A stretch of 64,000 nt of DNA, from the NCBI GenBank assembly GCA_964602655.1, contig CAZRSF010000012.1, forward strand, positions 1-64,000. Direction: 5' to 3'. The notes beneath the pieces were generated by a model. The model was given only the letters and a program-made list of their open reading frames with translations, searched no databases and was not told the DNA's origin. This document shows, piece by piece, positions 17,578-26,900 of the stretch. The position numbers and the translations under genes are program-made. Each line of letters opens with the position of its first letter. Position 1 is the stretch's first letter. This DNA comes from Moduliflexus sp964602655 (GTDB lineage Bacteria; Moduliflexota; Moduliflexia; Moduliflexales; Moduliflexaceae).

Positions 17578-18801
17578 ATGATGAAACATTATCGTCGAAT
17601 CAGTCAGTTGGTGCTTGTCGGTTTATGCGTGATGCTGGGAACCCCTGCGCTTGTTCAGGCGCAACAGCGTCCGCGAGAATCATCGCCGGAATCCAGAAAA
17701 ATTGTCCCGCAGCCGCGTGACCAGGAACAGATGAATGTGGATGTCTGGTTTGATAAACAGTGTGGTTCGCCGTATAAACAAGGCGAGAAGATTGTGATCA
17801 GCTTCAAAGCCAGTTCAGACGGCTACCTGACCGTGTATGACATTGATACCAGAGGCCAGGTATCGGTGTTATTCCCGAATAAGCAGCAGCCGGATAACTA
17901 CGTGCGCGCCGGACAGACCTACACCTTTCCAGACCGTACCTACTCGTATGATTTGATTGTGGAAGGGCCGGAAGGCATCGAATACGTTGACGCGGTCGTG
18001 TCCAATGACCCGTATTATTCTTGGGATTACAGGCAGGGCGAGCCGCGCTGGGTGCGGGAATGGGGATTGACAGGCCGAAACTATGACGGCGCGGTGGCGT
18101 CGAACTACAAAAACAGCGCGGAATATAAAAATCGCCCGGAAGGCTTCAGCAATGAAGGAGAACAAAGTTTAGCGCGGAATTTCGGCATTTCTCGCGAATT
18201 ACGCGAAGAGATTCGTTCCAAAATCGTGGTACAGCCGCGAGAAGATGATCGCACGTCCTCAACTGGCGGCGGACAAGCGCCCAGCAATTACGGAACAGCC
18301 ACCTGTTATTTTTATGTCACGTCAGCGCGTCCGGCACAGCAGCCGATTGATCCATATCCGTCGCGTCAGGAATATATCGAGCAGCAGCAAGAACAATTCC
18401 AGCAGATTCCGGGCGTAGGAGTGCGTCGTTCGGGCGAGCGTCTGATTGTCACGATGCCGAGTACGATTCTGTTCGATACGGATTCCTACGCGTTGCGTTA
18501 TGAAGCTCGCCGGGATTTGGATCGCGTGGCAGAAATTCTGATGAACTTCCAGGAAACGAATATTACCGTGTCCGGCCATACTGACAGCGTTGGAAATGAA
18601 GGCTATAATCAACGCTTGTCGGAATACCGGGCGCAATCGGTCGCGAATTATTTGGTCAGCCGAGGCGTGCCTCCATTCCGAATCGGTTCGGTCGGCTATG
18701 GCGAAAGCATGCCGATTGCTTCGAATTCGAACGACAGCGGACGCCAGCGCAACCGCCGCGTGGAGTTAGATATTCGCGTCAATCAGCAATACGGAAACTA
18801 A
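17578..18801 (+). CDS. Secreted DUF4384 - OmpA-like peptidoglycan-binding protein
   Basis: 407 residues. A Sec signal peptide (~1-29, cleavage likely after VQAQ or ALVQA) precedes a DUF4384-type beta-sandwich at ~50-150 (GEKIVISFKASSDGYLTVYDID, ending before an aromatic-rich stretch). A variable Gln/Pro/Arg-rich middle follows, then a C-terminal OmpA-like domain (~285-400) with ILFDTDSYALR, VSGHTDSVGNEGYNQRLSEYRA and GYGESMPIASN..GRQRNRRVEL. The OmpA domain should bind peptidoglycan in the periplasm. There is no N-terminal beta-barrel, so this is a periplasmic or outer-membrane-associated anchor. An ideal AGGAGGT lies six bases before the ATG at 17578; the upstream frame to 17455 is leader. 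It is monocistronic, with its own promoter and terminator. The role of the DUF4384 part is unknown. Confidence 0.9.
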   Translation: MMKHYRRISQLVLVGLCVMLGTPALVQAQQRPRESSPESRKIVPQPRDQEQMNVDVWFDKQCGSPYKQGEKIVISFKASSDGYLTVYDIDTRGQVSVLFPNKQQPDNYVRAGQTYTFPDRTYSYDLIVEGPEGIEYVDAVVSNDPYYSWDYRQGEPRWVREWGLTGRNYDGAVASNYKNSAEYKNRPEGFSNEGEQSLARNFGISRELREEIRSKIVVQPREDDRTSSTGGGQAPSNYGTATCYFYVTSARPAQQPIDPYPSRQEYIEQQQEQFQQIPGVGVRRSGERLIVTMPSTILFDTDSYALRYEARRDLDRVAEILMNFQETNITVSGHTDSVGNEGYNQRLSEYRAQSVANYLVSRGVPPFRIGSVGYGESMPIASNSNDSGRQRNRRVELDIRVNQQYGN

Positions 18802-18820
18802 CGTCGCCAGGAACGATGAC

Positions 18821-18862
18821 AAGGCTTCGAACGTCCCAATGACGTTCGAAGCCTTTATGTTT
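18821..18862 (+). terminator. Terminator after the OmpA-domain gene
   Basis: A perfect 15-pair stem AAGGCTTCGAACGTC/GACGTTCGAAGCCTT with a five-base loop is followed by TATGTTT on the plus strand. It lies between convergent genes and may act in both directions, though no T-run exists on the minus side. Confidence 0.8.
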
Positions 18863-18879
18863 CAGCCTCTTTCTTCTGC

Positions 18880-19632
18880 TTACTCAACGGCGGCGTCATT
18901 CGGCATTCGCGCGTATTGTTCATACGCGTGCTTCACCAATTTCATATCTTCCCACGTCAACCGTTTATCTTCAGTATTGCGCAGCAGATACGCCGGATGA
19001 TAGGTCGGCATGACCTGAATCCCCTGGTAGTCGTAAAAACGGCCTCGCAATCTGGAAATTGAGTTCGTTGTTCGAAGCACTGTCTGAGAGGCGATATTCC
19101 CCAACGTACAGATGATTTTTGGTTGAATCATCGCAATTTGCTGCTGAAGAAACGGAAAGCAGGTCGCGATTTCGTCCGGCTCCGGGTTACGATTCTGCGG
19201 CGGGCGACATTTGACAATATTGGCGATATAGACCTCTTCGCGGGTCAAATTGATGGCATGGATAATTTTGGTCAGCAATTCTCCAGCGTCTCCGACAAAC
19301 GGCTCACCTTGCTGATCTTCATGATAACCGGGACCTTCGCCGATAAACATCAATATGGCGTTCGGATTGCCTGCGCCAAAAACGACATGCGTTCTTCCGC
19401 GATGCAGTTTACACCGCTGACAATTCTGGAGTTCGCCTTCAAGCTGCGTTAACGTCGCTGGCGGGCTTGCCTGTGCAAGCGGTTGTGTTTGTTGTATCTG
19501 TCCCAGATGCGGGAATCCTTCGAACCCATGCCGATGATGCCATTGGATCGCATCGTCAAATTGGGAAAGCAATGTTACGATTTGCTCTCCCGGATGAGTA
19601 TATTCCGAATCCGATGATGTAAGATGTCCCAT
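18880..19632 (-). CDS. Type-4 uracil-DNA glycosylase (iron-sulfur UDG)
   Basis: 250 residues. Removes uracil from DNA arising by cytosine deamination. Residues ~65-230 form the family-4 core: the first cysteine pair CQRCKLHRGRT, the active-site motif GEGPGYHEDQQGEPFVGDAG, IVKCRPPQNRNP with a further cysteine in EIATC for the 4Fe-4S cluster, LGNIASQTVL, and the C-terminal motif TYHPAYLLR. The N-terminal ~60 residues are a non-conserved, His/Gln-rich extension. AAGGAGAAAAGGC directly precedes the ATG. With the endonuclease III 3 kb away it makes a base-excision pair, but they are not an operon. Confidence 0.94.
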   Translation of the reverse strand: MGHLTSSDSEYTHPGEQIVTLLSQFDDAIQWHHRHGFEGFPHLGQIQQTQPLAQASPPATLTQLEGELQNCQRCKLHRGRTHVVFGAGNPNAILMFIGEGPGYHEDQQGEPFVGDAGELLTKIIHAINLTREEVYIANIVKCRPPQNRNPEPDEIATCFPFLQQQIAMIQPKIICTLGNIASQTVLRTTNSISRLRGRFYDYQGIQVMPTYHPAYLLRNTEDKRLTWEDMKLVKHAYEQYARMPNDAAVE

Positions 19633-20002
19633 GCCTTTTCTCCTTGCTATTTATCTGCTAACAATTGCTGTGATGTTCTTTCTCATGCTCTCTTGTGCGA
19701 TTCATAAAAAGATCGCAAGAAAAATCCCACACTGTCATAATTTTCTATGCGTTCGGATCGGAGTCGTGTGATGAGAATTCTTCGTTCATCTTGAAGCTGG
19801 ACTTAAAAAAGCACATCAAACCTCGCAAAAATTCTTGTGCGGATATTATTTTCTTGACACCACGACAAATTTATTCTAAGTATTAACGTGTTTTTATGAA
19901 TATTCTTTTCCTTAATATGACAGAGAAAAACTCGGCGATACGCTTATCGTTTCTGAGAGATGGTCATCTATTGTTACAGTGCGGAGAACAGGAGTAAGCA
20001 TT
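19633..20002. other. Divergent intergenic region between the UDG gene and degV
   Basis: 370 AT-rich bases separate the diverging genes. A perfect -35 hexamer TTGACA occurs at 19854-19859 on the plus strand, but the sequence 17-18 bases downstream (TAAGTA/AAGTAT) is a poor -10. An open frame at 19695-19886 has no ribosome site or recognisable product and is not called. Confidence 0.4.
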
Positions 20003-20872
20003 ATGGGTCAGGTAAAAATCGTTACGGATACGACATGTGATCTGCCGCCAGAGATAATCAAACAATATGATATTCGCCTTATTCCAACGGTGATTACGGT
20101 TGGTAACAATGTCTATCGGGATACGTTCGATCTTCCGGTACATCAATTTTACGATTTATTAAAGACCTCGACAGATCGCCCTGTCAGCGGGCCTCCGGGA
20201 AGAAAAGATTTTTCCGATGTCTATACGACTCTCAGCAAAGAGACTGATGCCGTGATTTCATTACATGTGTCCGAAGCATGGAGCCCGACGTTCAAATTAG
20301 CAGAGAATATGGCGCGATTCAGCATGAGCGCCGCTCAGAAGTTAGGACAAAAATTCGATATCGCCGTCATTGATTCCAGAGCGACCTGTATCGGGTTGGG
20401 CATTATGGTGATTGAAGCGGCTCGTTTAGCGCAACAGGGAAAGCCTAAAGAGATCATCGTTGAAAGCGTAAATAATATCATCCAGAACCTAAAAAGTTTA
20501 TTTATGGTGGACGATATGACCTACTTGGAAAAAAGCGGGCGTATCGGCAAAGCTGGCGCGATGATTGGCAATATACTCAGCATTAAACCGATTTTCTCTA
20601 TCGAAGGTGGCGAAACCAGCGTAAAGGGACGTCCAATGGGATCAGGCGTGGCGTTCGATAAAATGATCGAGTTGATGGGTGAAGCGATTCCCTATGGCAG
20701 TAATATCAAAGTCGGCCTTGCTCATGCGATGTCGCCTGATAAAATAGAGAGAATTCGCCCCAAAATCGAAGAAAAATATAACTGCGTCGAAGTATTCGAA
20801 ACTTTAGTCGGCACCAGCGTGGGGGCGACAATGGGCCCCGGTTCGTTCGGCATCGTGTATTACGTTGTCTAA
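20003..20872 (+). CDS. degV: DegV family fatty-acid-binding protein
   Basis: 289 residues. DegV/FakB-type proteins bind a fatty acid between two domains and present it to a FakA kinase for acyl-phosphate formation. Hallmarks are KIVTDTTCDLPPEIIKQY at the N-terminus, the SGPPGRKDF loop (family TSQPS region), DSRATCIGLG, and the domain-2 motif DDMTYLEKSGRIGKAGAMIGNILSIKPIF, with the C-terminal GPGSFGIVYY. The start at 20003 follows an AGGAG at the usual distance; eight upstream codons in frame are unlikely to be translated. No fakA is nearby, so the fatty-acid role is by family only. It is convergent with the next gene and shares a terminator region. Confidence 0.93.
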   Translation: MGQVKIVTDTTCDLPPEIIKQYDIRLIPTVITVGNNVYRDTFDLPVHQFYDLLKTSTDRPVSGPPGRKDFSDVYTTLSKETDAVISLHVSEAWSPTFKLAENMARFSMSAAQKLGQKFDIAVIDSRATCIGLGIMVIEAARLAQQGKPKEIIVESVNNIIQNLKSLFMVDDMTYLEKSGRIGKAGAMIGNILSIKPIFSIEGGETSVKGRPMGSGVAFDKMIELMGEAIPYGSNIKVGLAHAMSPDKIERIRPKIEEKYNCVEVFETLVGTSVGATMGPGSFGIVYYVV

Positions 20873-20898
20873 TTCCTCGCGAACCGGGGAATTTTTTC
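20871..20898 (+). terminator. Terminator of degV
   Basis: Begins inside the degV stop codon: eight-pair stem AATTCCTC/GGGGAATT (one G-T pair), loop GCGAACC, then TTTTTTC on the plus strand. The tail touches the stop codon of the convergent gene, so space between the two genes is minimal. Confidence 0.85.
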
Positions 20899-21944
20899 TA
20901 TCCTAAATACTCAAACAATGCAGTATCAAGATTGTACTGCGGAATTTGTTCTTCATACAGCCATTTGACCTGTCCTAATCCCAACCGAATCGTCTCTTTG
21001 ATCTTCTCTTTCGTTTTCGGCGTTGAAACGAAACTGATGCCCTGATCGAGCACATCACTGACGCCAAAGACGATATCATCCAACGATACGGTTTCATCAA
21101 TGGCGAACCCTTTGTTTGTTTGGATATTTGTCCCTAACGATTTCAGGAACGGATAATCACTCGCTTTCTGAAAGATTGCCTGAAGAAAGGCTTCCTGAAA
21201 TTTCCCTTTCCCCACCAACTTCACCAACGATTGATCGATGCTTAATACAATTTTTTCGACAATTTCCAAGAGTTCTGTAGGATCAACAGGAGCAGCAGCC
21301 GCTTCTTCTTGTTGCGGCTTTTTAATTTCAAGCTTCTCTTTCCCAACGTCTTTACGGTCAGACTGGAACACGTTCATCACGTATCCAACTTCATTTGCGA
21401 CTTCGAGAATTCTCGCCAGACCTTTTTTGCCTGAAAGCGTAGAGCCATCCCCCGCACTGAACAAGCTTTCAATGAGCTTGCCATCTTCCAAAAAGATAAA
21501 CGCTTCGCCAGCGCCATCATTCATTTCGATTTCGATATGACCAGTAATTTGCTTGGTTTTCAGCGTCACCAACAAATTTTTAATCTGAGTGAATTCTGAG
21601 AGCAAGTCTTTATACAAAACCTTACTATGGATCGCTCGCAGCATCATATTCACGACGTTTGACGGAAGTTCTTGAATATTAAGCAAACCGTTGCCCTCTT
21701 TGGTTTTCGCGATCACATTATTCATCGCTTTAATGCCGTCTATTCGAGGGCGTCCATCGGTGTAATTTTCGACGCTTTCAACCGGGTCGCCATTTTCATA
21801 AATCACCACGCCATGGTAATTCTCTGATGAAATCTTGACATACCCGGTAAATTTTTCAGTCTTTAACTCCTGCAACACTCCATCAATATTCACAAAAGCG
21901 GTTTTTAAATCACCAATGACTGTTTTGCCTTGCGGATATAGCAT
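20898..21944 (-). CDS. DUF4388/PATAN-like repeat protein of unknown function
   Basis: 348 residues, soluble, with no TM segments or signal peptide. Two related N-terminal modules are seen. The first (~10-110) has LQELKTEKFTGYVKISSEN, VVIYENGDPVESV. The second (~118-200) has LLVTLKTKQITGHIEIEMND, AFIFLEDGKLIESLF. This pattern of a small beta element, 'ENG/EDG' turn and helix is that of DUF4388/PATAN-type modules found next to two-component regulators. A charged Ala/Glu linker (~205-225) leads to a helical C-terminal domain (~228-348) I do not recognise. A strong ribosome site, AGGGAGGAGGAG, precedes the ATG. The neighbouring response regulator, 78 bases upstream, carries the same kind of domain, so the two are probably partners. 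Confidence 0.75.
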   Translation of the reverse strand: MLYPQGKTVIGDLKTAFVNIDGVLQELKTEKFTGYVKISSENYHGVVIYENGDPVESVENYTDGRPRIDGIKAMNNVIAKTKEGNGLLNIQELPSNVVNMMLRAIHSKVLYKDLLSEFTQIKNLLVTLKTKQITGHIEIEMNDGAGEAFIFLEDGKLIESLFSAGDGSTLSGKKGLARILEVANEVGYVMNVFQSDRKDVGKEKLEIKKPQQEEAAAAPVDPTELLEIVEKIVLSIDQSLVKLVGKGKFQEAFLQAIFQKASDYPFLKSLGTNIQTNKGFAIDETVSLDDIVFGVSDVLDQGISFVSTPKTKEKIKETIRLGLGQVKWLYEEQIPQYNLDTALFEYLG

Positions 21945-22022
21945 AACGTCTCTCCTCCTCCCTATTTAACCATCCCTGGCAGTTTGTTCTCTCCTGACAA
22001 CACTATGGCGAAGGATGCCGCC

Positions 22023-23033
22023 TTATCCGAAGAGATCCTCTGCGAGTTGATCGTAATCCATCGCCTCTTCTTGTTTATCGGTCTGGCCGCTTTTTATCGC
22101 AATAATATTGTTCGTATATAATTTTACTAACATTTGTAAGGTTTTTAAATCGCCGAATTTACTGTGTTCAATCACATCCATCAAGGTTGAGTATTGGTTG
22201 ACGTAATTCACGACTTGCAACTCTTCAGGGCTTAAATCTGCTTCCGGGAGCGACGCCGCTTCAAGATTCGCGTCGCGCGAGGGAAACGTATCAATCAGTC
22301 GCGCATATTCATCAAGCCGCCGCATTCCTTCCATCAGCAGGCCTTCAGCGGACTTTTGCAGATTGCGCGTTTTCGCGACTGCGCCGGAATCGAACTTAAA
22401 TTGTCCGTTTTTCCAGGATAAAAGCCGATATACGGCCTCTTCTCCCTTTTTCCGATCAACATCGGCATACGTCACCATCGCATCATTAAAAAATACTTCT
22501 CCGCGCCGCGCCCCGTTAACAACAAGCAACCGACCATTTTTACGAGTCAGGGAAATTGTCTGCACGACTTCGCCGATACTCATTTTTTCTAAATCGCCGG
22601 CGAATGCGGCTTCTGATTCGGTGTTCATCGATGCAGGTTGAGGTGCGGCAGGACGCGCTCGTTTCACGCGCATCATCAGGGTTTTGATCCGCGCAACCAC
22701 TTCAACGACATGGAACGGCTTACTAATGTAATCATCTGCTCCTAAATTCAAGCCTCGGACTCGATCTGACACATCTTTTTTAGCGGTGAGAAAAATGAAC
22801 GGAATGGCTGCAGTTTTAGGATTTTCTCGAAGTTGTTGGCAGAAGTCATACCCATTCATGTCGGGCATCATCACATCCGAAATAATCAGATCAGGGCTTT
22901 CCTCGTCTACTTTTCTCAGTCCCTGTTGACCATTATTCGCAATGGAGATGTTATATCCCTCATCTTCAAGGGCAACCGTTAATAACTCAATCATGCCGGG
23001 TTCATCTTCAACAATCAGAATTCGATAACTCAT
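22023..23033 (-). CDS. Response regulator: REC receiver plus DUF4388/PATAN domain
   Basis: 336 residues. Residues 1-~120 are a receiver: the acidic pair in RILIVEDEPGM, phospho-acceptor Asp in LIISDVMMPDMNGYDF, the switch Thr in FLTAKK and the Lys in DDYISKPFH. After a Pro/Ala linker comes a DUF4388 domain (~145-250) beginning GDLEKMSIGEVVQTISLTRKNGRLLVV and continuing GEVFFNDAMVTYAD. A helical tail (~255-336) ends the protein. There is no DNA-binding domain, so output is probably by protein contact. The start at 23033 has GAGG eight bases upstream; a GTG three codons earlier overlaps that site. It is probably co-transcribed with the DUF4388 gene downstream. No cognate kinase is in the window. 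Confidence 0.9.
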   Translation of the reverse strand: MSYRILIVEDEPGMIELLTVALEDEGYNISIANNGQQGLRKVDEESPDLIISDVMMPDMNGYDFCQQLRENPKTAAIPFIFLTAKKDVSDRVRGLNLGADDYISKPFHVVEVVARIKTLMMRVKRARPAAPQPASMNTESEAAFAGDLEKMSIGEVVQTISLTRKNGRLLVVNGARRGEVFFNDAMVTYADVDRKKGEEAVYRLLSWKNGQFKFDSGAVAKTRNLQKSAEGLLMEGMRRLDEYARLIDTFPSRDANLEAASLPEADLSPEELQVVNYVNQYSTLMDVIEHSKFGDLKTLQMLVKLYTNNIIAIKSGQTDKQEEAMDYDQLAEDLFG

Positions 23034-23157
23034 GGATACCACCTCATGATACAGGGTTCTTCACCCTTTACATATAGCGCCTTTCGTTCTTCTTATGTCT
23101 TCAGACCCACCTTATGAAAAAAGGGAATCACACAGATGATGGTACTGACAATATATA

Positions 23158-23196
23158 GAAAAATCTTGCGTGATAGTCAAGAAAAAACTATCACGC
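23158..23196 (-). terminator. Terminator of the rimP-nusA-infB-ylxP-rbfA operon
   Basis: Directly after the rbfA stop: a perfect ten-pair stem GCGTGATAGT/ACTATCACGC with a T-rich loop, followed by AAGATTTTTC on the minus strand. Confidence 0.88.
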
Positions 23197-23568
23197 TTAA
23201 CAAGAACCGTCTCCTTCGTCATCATGACGATGAATTTCCTCTATCAGGGCTAAAATTCGCTCCTGTTGCTCTAACGATTCATCAAAATAAAACTGGATGG
23301 TCGGAATAAATTTTAAGGTCAGGCGACGTCCTAACACTCCCCGAATATAGCCAGTCGCACGATGCAGCCCGCCTAAACATTCTTTCCGATCCAGGTTGGC
23401 GTCGAGGCTGGAGATAAAAATTTTTGCGTCCCTTAAATCTGCCGTGAGTTCAACATTCGTCACCGACAAAAGCGACAGTCGAGGGTCTTTCATCTCGAGC
23501 TGAAGAATCTGGCTGACCTCTTGTTGAATGACATGTTTCACTCGGTCTGCACGTTTATATGTTCTCAT
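23197..23568 (-). CDS. rbfA: 30S ribosome-binding factor A
   Basis: A 123-residue KH-type protein that binds the immature 30S subunit and helps 16S rRNA 5' processing and cold adaptation. It begins MRTYKRADRVKHVIQQEVSQIL, followed by MKDPRLSLLSVTNVELTADLRDAKIFIS, which is the family signature, and LKFIPTIQFYFDESLEQQERI. The start at 23568 is the family start, with GGTGAAGAG just upstream; the frame is open to 23664, but that region overlaps ylxP. It is the last gene of the operon, 31 bases after ylxP, and is followed at once by a terminator. Confidence 0.96.
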   Translation of the reverse strand: MRTYKRADRVKHVIQQEVSQILQLEMKDPRLSLLSVTNVELTADLRDAKIFISSLDANLDRKECLGGLHRATGYIRGVLGRRLTLKFIPTIQFYFDESLEQQERILALIEEIHRHDDEGDGSC

Positions 23569-23599
23569 CTCTTCACCATAACAGATTCGCTGCCGACAT

Positions 23600-23884
23600 T
23601 TACAAAAATTCCATCGAATAATCCAAGAAAAACGGAGCGAAATTAGACGCTTCGATAAAATCAATCACTTTATCTAATTCTCGATTCACATGAGCCTGTT
23701 CATTACTGATCATGCACACGCCCAACGTCGCTCGCTGCCAGACATCCAAATGATCCACTTCTGCCACCGATACATTAAACCGGTGTTGCAGTTTTTCTTT
23801 TAAGCTTTTGACAACCTGGCGTTTTCCTTTCAGAGAATGATTATCTGATAAATATAATTCAATTGTACAAATTCCAATAACCAT
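23600..23884 (-). CDS. ylxP: DUF503 family protein (YlxP)
   Basis: 94 residues, typical of the family. The protein begins MVIGICTIELYLSDNHSLKGKRQVVKS and carries SVAEVDHLDVWQRATLGV, the conserved DUF503 blocks. Function is not firmly known; position between infB and rbfA in many bacteria suggests a link to ribosome assembly or initiation. It sits 23 bases after infB and 31 before rbfA. No clear Shine-Dalgarno is seen. Confidence 0.93.
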   Translation of the reverse strand: MVIGICTIELYLSDNHSLKGKRQVVKSLKEKLQHRFNVSVAEVDHLDVWQRATLGVCMISNEQAHVNRELDKVIDFIEASNFAPFFLDYSMEFL

Positions 23885-23907
23885 AGCGTATGTCGCAACG
23901 TATCACG

Positions 23908-26900
23908 CTATTCTTTTCGCGACCGCGCGGCAGCTTCTTCTAAAGTGATCGTCACTTTTTCTGTGGTAAACGCGCGAAGAATATCCCCTTCCTTGACATC
24001 ATTCCGTCCTTCCAGGCGAATACCGCACTCAAATCCGGTCAACACTTCTCGGACGTCGTCCTTGACACGACGTAATGAGGCAATCGAACCTTTAAAAATT
24101 TCAGCGTTATTTCGGAATTGACGGATAATCGCGTTTCGCGTAATTTTTCCATCCAACACGCGACAACCAGCGACTGTGCCTCCGCGCGGAAGGCTGAATA
24201 ACGCCATTACTTGTGCCTGTCCGATCTGCACTTCGTTATACACAGGCGCTAAAAGACCTTCCATCGCCTTTTTCACATCGTCAATCGCTTGATAGATGAC
24301 ATTATATAAACGGACGTCAATCTGCTCTTTCTCCGCCATATCCAGCGCTTTGACGACTGGTTTGACATTGAAGCCAAGTATAATGGCATTCGACGCAGAC
24401 GCGAGGATGACATCCGATTCATTGATTGCGCCAACGCCACCATGGATAACTTGCAGGCGAACCTGTTCGGTGCTCAATTTTTCTAAGGACGTGGTTAATG
24501 CCTCAACTGACCCATGCACATCCGCTTTGATGACAATGCGCAATTCTTGAGTTTGCCCTTCTTTAAGATGGTGGTGCAAACCTTCCAACGTAATTTTAGC
24601 CGTTCTGGAAAATTCGATTTTCTGCTGCTCTTCCTTGCGTGATTCCGAAATTTGACGGGCTTTCCGCTCACTGTCCACGACAATAAAGGCATCTCCAGCG
24701 GTGGGCACTCCAGCTAAACCAAGGACTTCGACCGGCGTGGACGGACCAGCTTCTTCGACGCGATTTCCAAAATCGTCAAGCATCGCACGGACTTTACCGT
24801 AGTCCGAGCCAACCACAAACGGGTCACCGACGCGCAGCGTCCCTTTCTGAACAAGCACAGTCGCCACCGGTCCGCGCCCTTTATCTAATAAGGCTTCGAC
24901 AATCACTCCGCGCGCTAATCGCTCCGGATCGGCTTTCAATTCAAGGATTTCAGCCTGCAGCAAGATCATTTCCAACAAATCATCCAAGTTCGTGCGTTGT
25001 TTGGCCGAGACTTTGACGCAAATCGTGTCCCCGCCCCAGTCTTCAGGGGTCAAGCCATACTTCGTCAATTCCTGCATGACGCGGTCAGGGTTGGATCCTG
25101 GCACGTCAATTTTGTTAATCGCGACAATAATCGGGACTTTTGCGGCACGCGCATGATCGATGGCTTCAATCGTCTGCGGCATAATACCATCGTCCGCTGC
25201 GACGACAAGCACGACCGCATCAGTGGCCTTTGCGCCGCGCGCGCGCATCGCGGTAAACGCTTCGTGTCCGGGCGTATCGAGAAACACGATGCGCTGTCCC
25301 CTGATTTCAACAGCATACGCGCCAATATGTTGCGTAATACCGCCAAATTCGGTATCTGTAATTTTCGATTCGCGGATAGCATCAAGCAACGTGGTTTTCC
25401 CGTGATCGACATGCCCCATAATCGTCACGACTGGCGGACGTGGCTGTAATTTTGAGACATCCACAATCTCATCTTGGAGTTCGATTTCTTCTTCAAGCGA
25501 TACCGTGTTCACCTCAAAGCCAAAGTGCTGCGCTAAAGAGACTGCCGCTTCAGGGTCTAACACCTGGTTGACGTTTGCCATAATGCCGCTGGTCATGAGA
25601 TGGGCAATAATTTTGGCGGGAGCAATATTCATCTTTTCTGCTAATTCTTTGACAGTGGTCATTTCGTGAATATTGAGCACCTTCGAGCGCTCCAATTCAG
25701 CGGCCTGTTGCGCGCGTAGCGCTACGGCAGCTTTTTGTGCCTTTTGCGCCGCCTTTGCCGCAGACTTTCTTCTGGTTGTCGGACGAGATGACCGTGGAAA
25801 AAAATCACGAAAATCGCGTTCTTCTTCTACATCAGTTCCACGCTTTTGACCTGTGCGTTCATTTCGATTGCCGTGTTTCGCTGCCAATTTGTCGCGGCGC
25901 TGTTTTTCTGCCAATTCCTCAACCGACAAGGGACGTTCCGGCTTTTTCCCATGCTTTGTCACCTCGCCTTTCGCATGGTGTTCGTCTTTACGTTTTTGAG
26001 CGGCTTCGTCTGGACGGAATTTGCTATGCCGTTTTCCTGCTAATGTTTTCGCATCCCCACTCTGCTCAACAGCCCCTTCCTGAGGACGACGTTGATCTTT
26101 TGCTCGTTGTTCGGCAGACAGAGGGCGTTGTGACGACGATGAACGAACAAACGGCTTTCTTGCCGCGCCTTGTTCGTTTTCGCGAGGGGCTTTTCTTTCC
26201 TGATCGCGATCACGTCGTTTAAAATCTTCTTTAAACGGTTTTCTGGGTTCGTGGCTTGAAACGGTTCGCTCGGCATCCGTCTTTTTCTCGCCTTCGGGAC
26301 GAGGTTTATGAGGAGTAAATGTTCGTTCCCCATCAGGACGAGGTTTGTTCGGCGTGAACGTCCGTTCGCCATCGGGGCGAGGTTTGTGTGGAGTAAATGT
26401 TCGTTCCCCGTCAGGACGGGGTTTGTACTGACTAACAGTTCTTTCTCCATTAGGACGGGGTTTGTGTTGACCAGCCGTTCTTTCGCTATCGGGACGAGGT
26501 TTGTGCTGCACAAAAATTCGCCGTTCTCTCGTAGGATGTGCTTCTGATGGCGTTTGAGGCGCTACCAGCGGAGTGGCCTCTCCAGCAAGAGGAGATTCCT
26601 GAACGAATATGGGTTCAACAGGTTGCCCAATTGTTTTTTCAGCATGTTCCACACGTTGGGTATGCACGGTTGTTTCCAACCCAATTTCAGGGGAAGGAGA
26701 GGTCTCCGCATTTTCAATAGCCTCAAGACGTTCCATCGCTGGCGAGCCAGGGAAATGTGGAACAGGCCGTTTCTTTTTCCGTTTTCTGGGGGGAATATAC
26801 ATCAGTGAACCTCCCCCCTTTTTTTCTTTGGCGTCAGAGTCGTCGTCCGAATCGCTGTCGGACTGCGTGGATGGGCGAAACGTTTTGCGGATTAACGCCA

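Noticed and set aside
19695..19886. 63-codon open frame between the UDG gene and degV
   Set aside because: AT-rich, no ribosome site, no recognisable product, ends within the degV promoter region.
26272..26505. Regular 39-bp repeats that could be taken for a CRISPR array
   Set aside because: Repeats are contiguous without spacers, stay in frame with infB, and encode a low-complexity protein linker.
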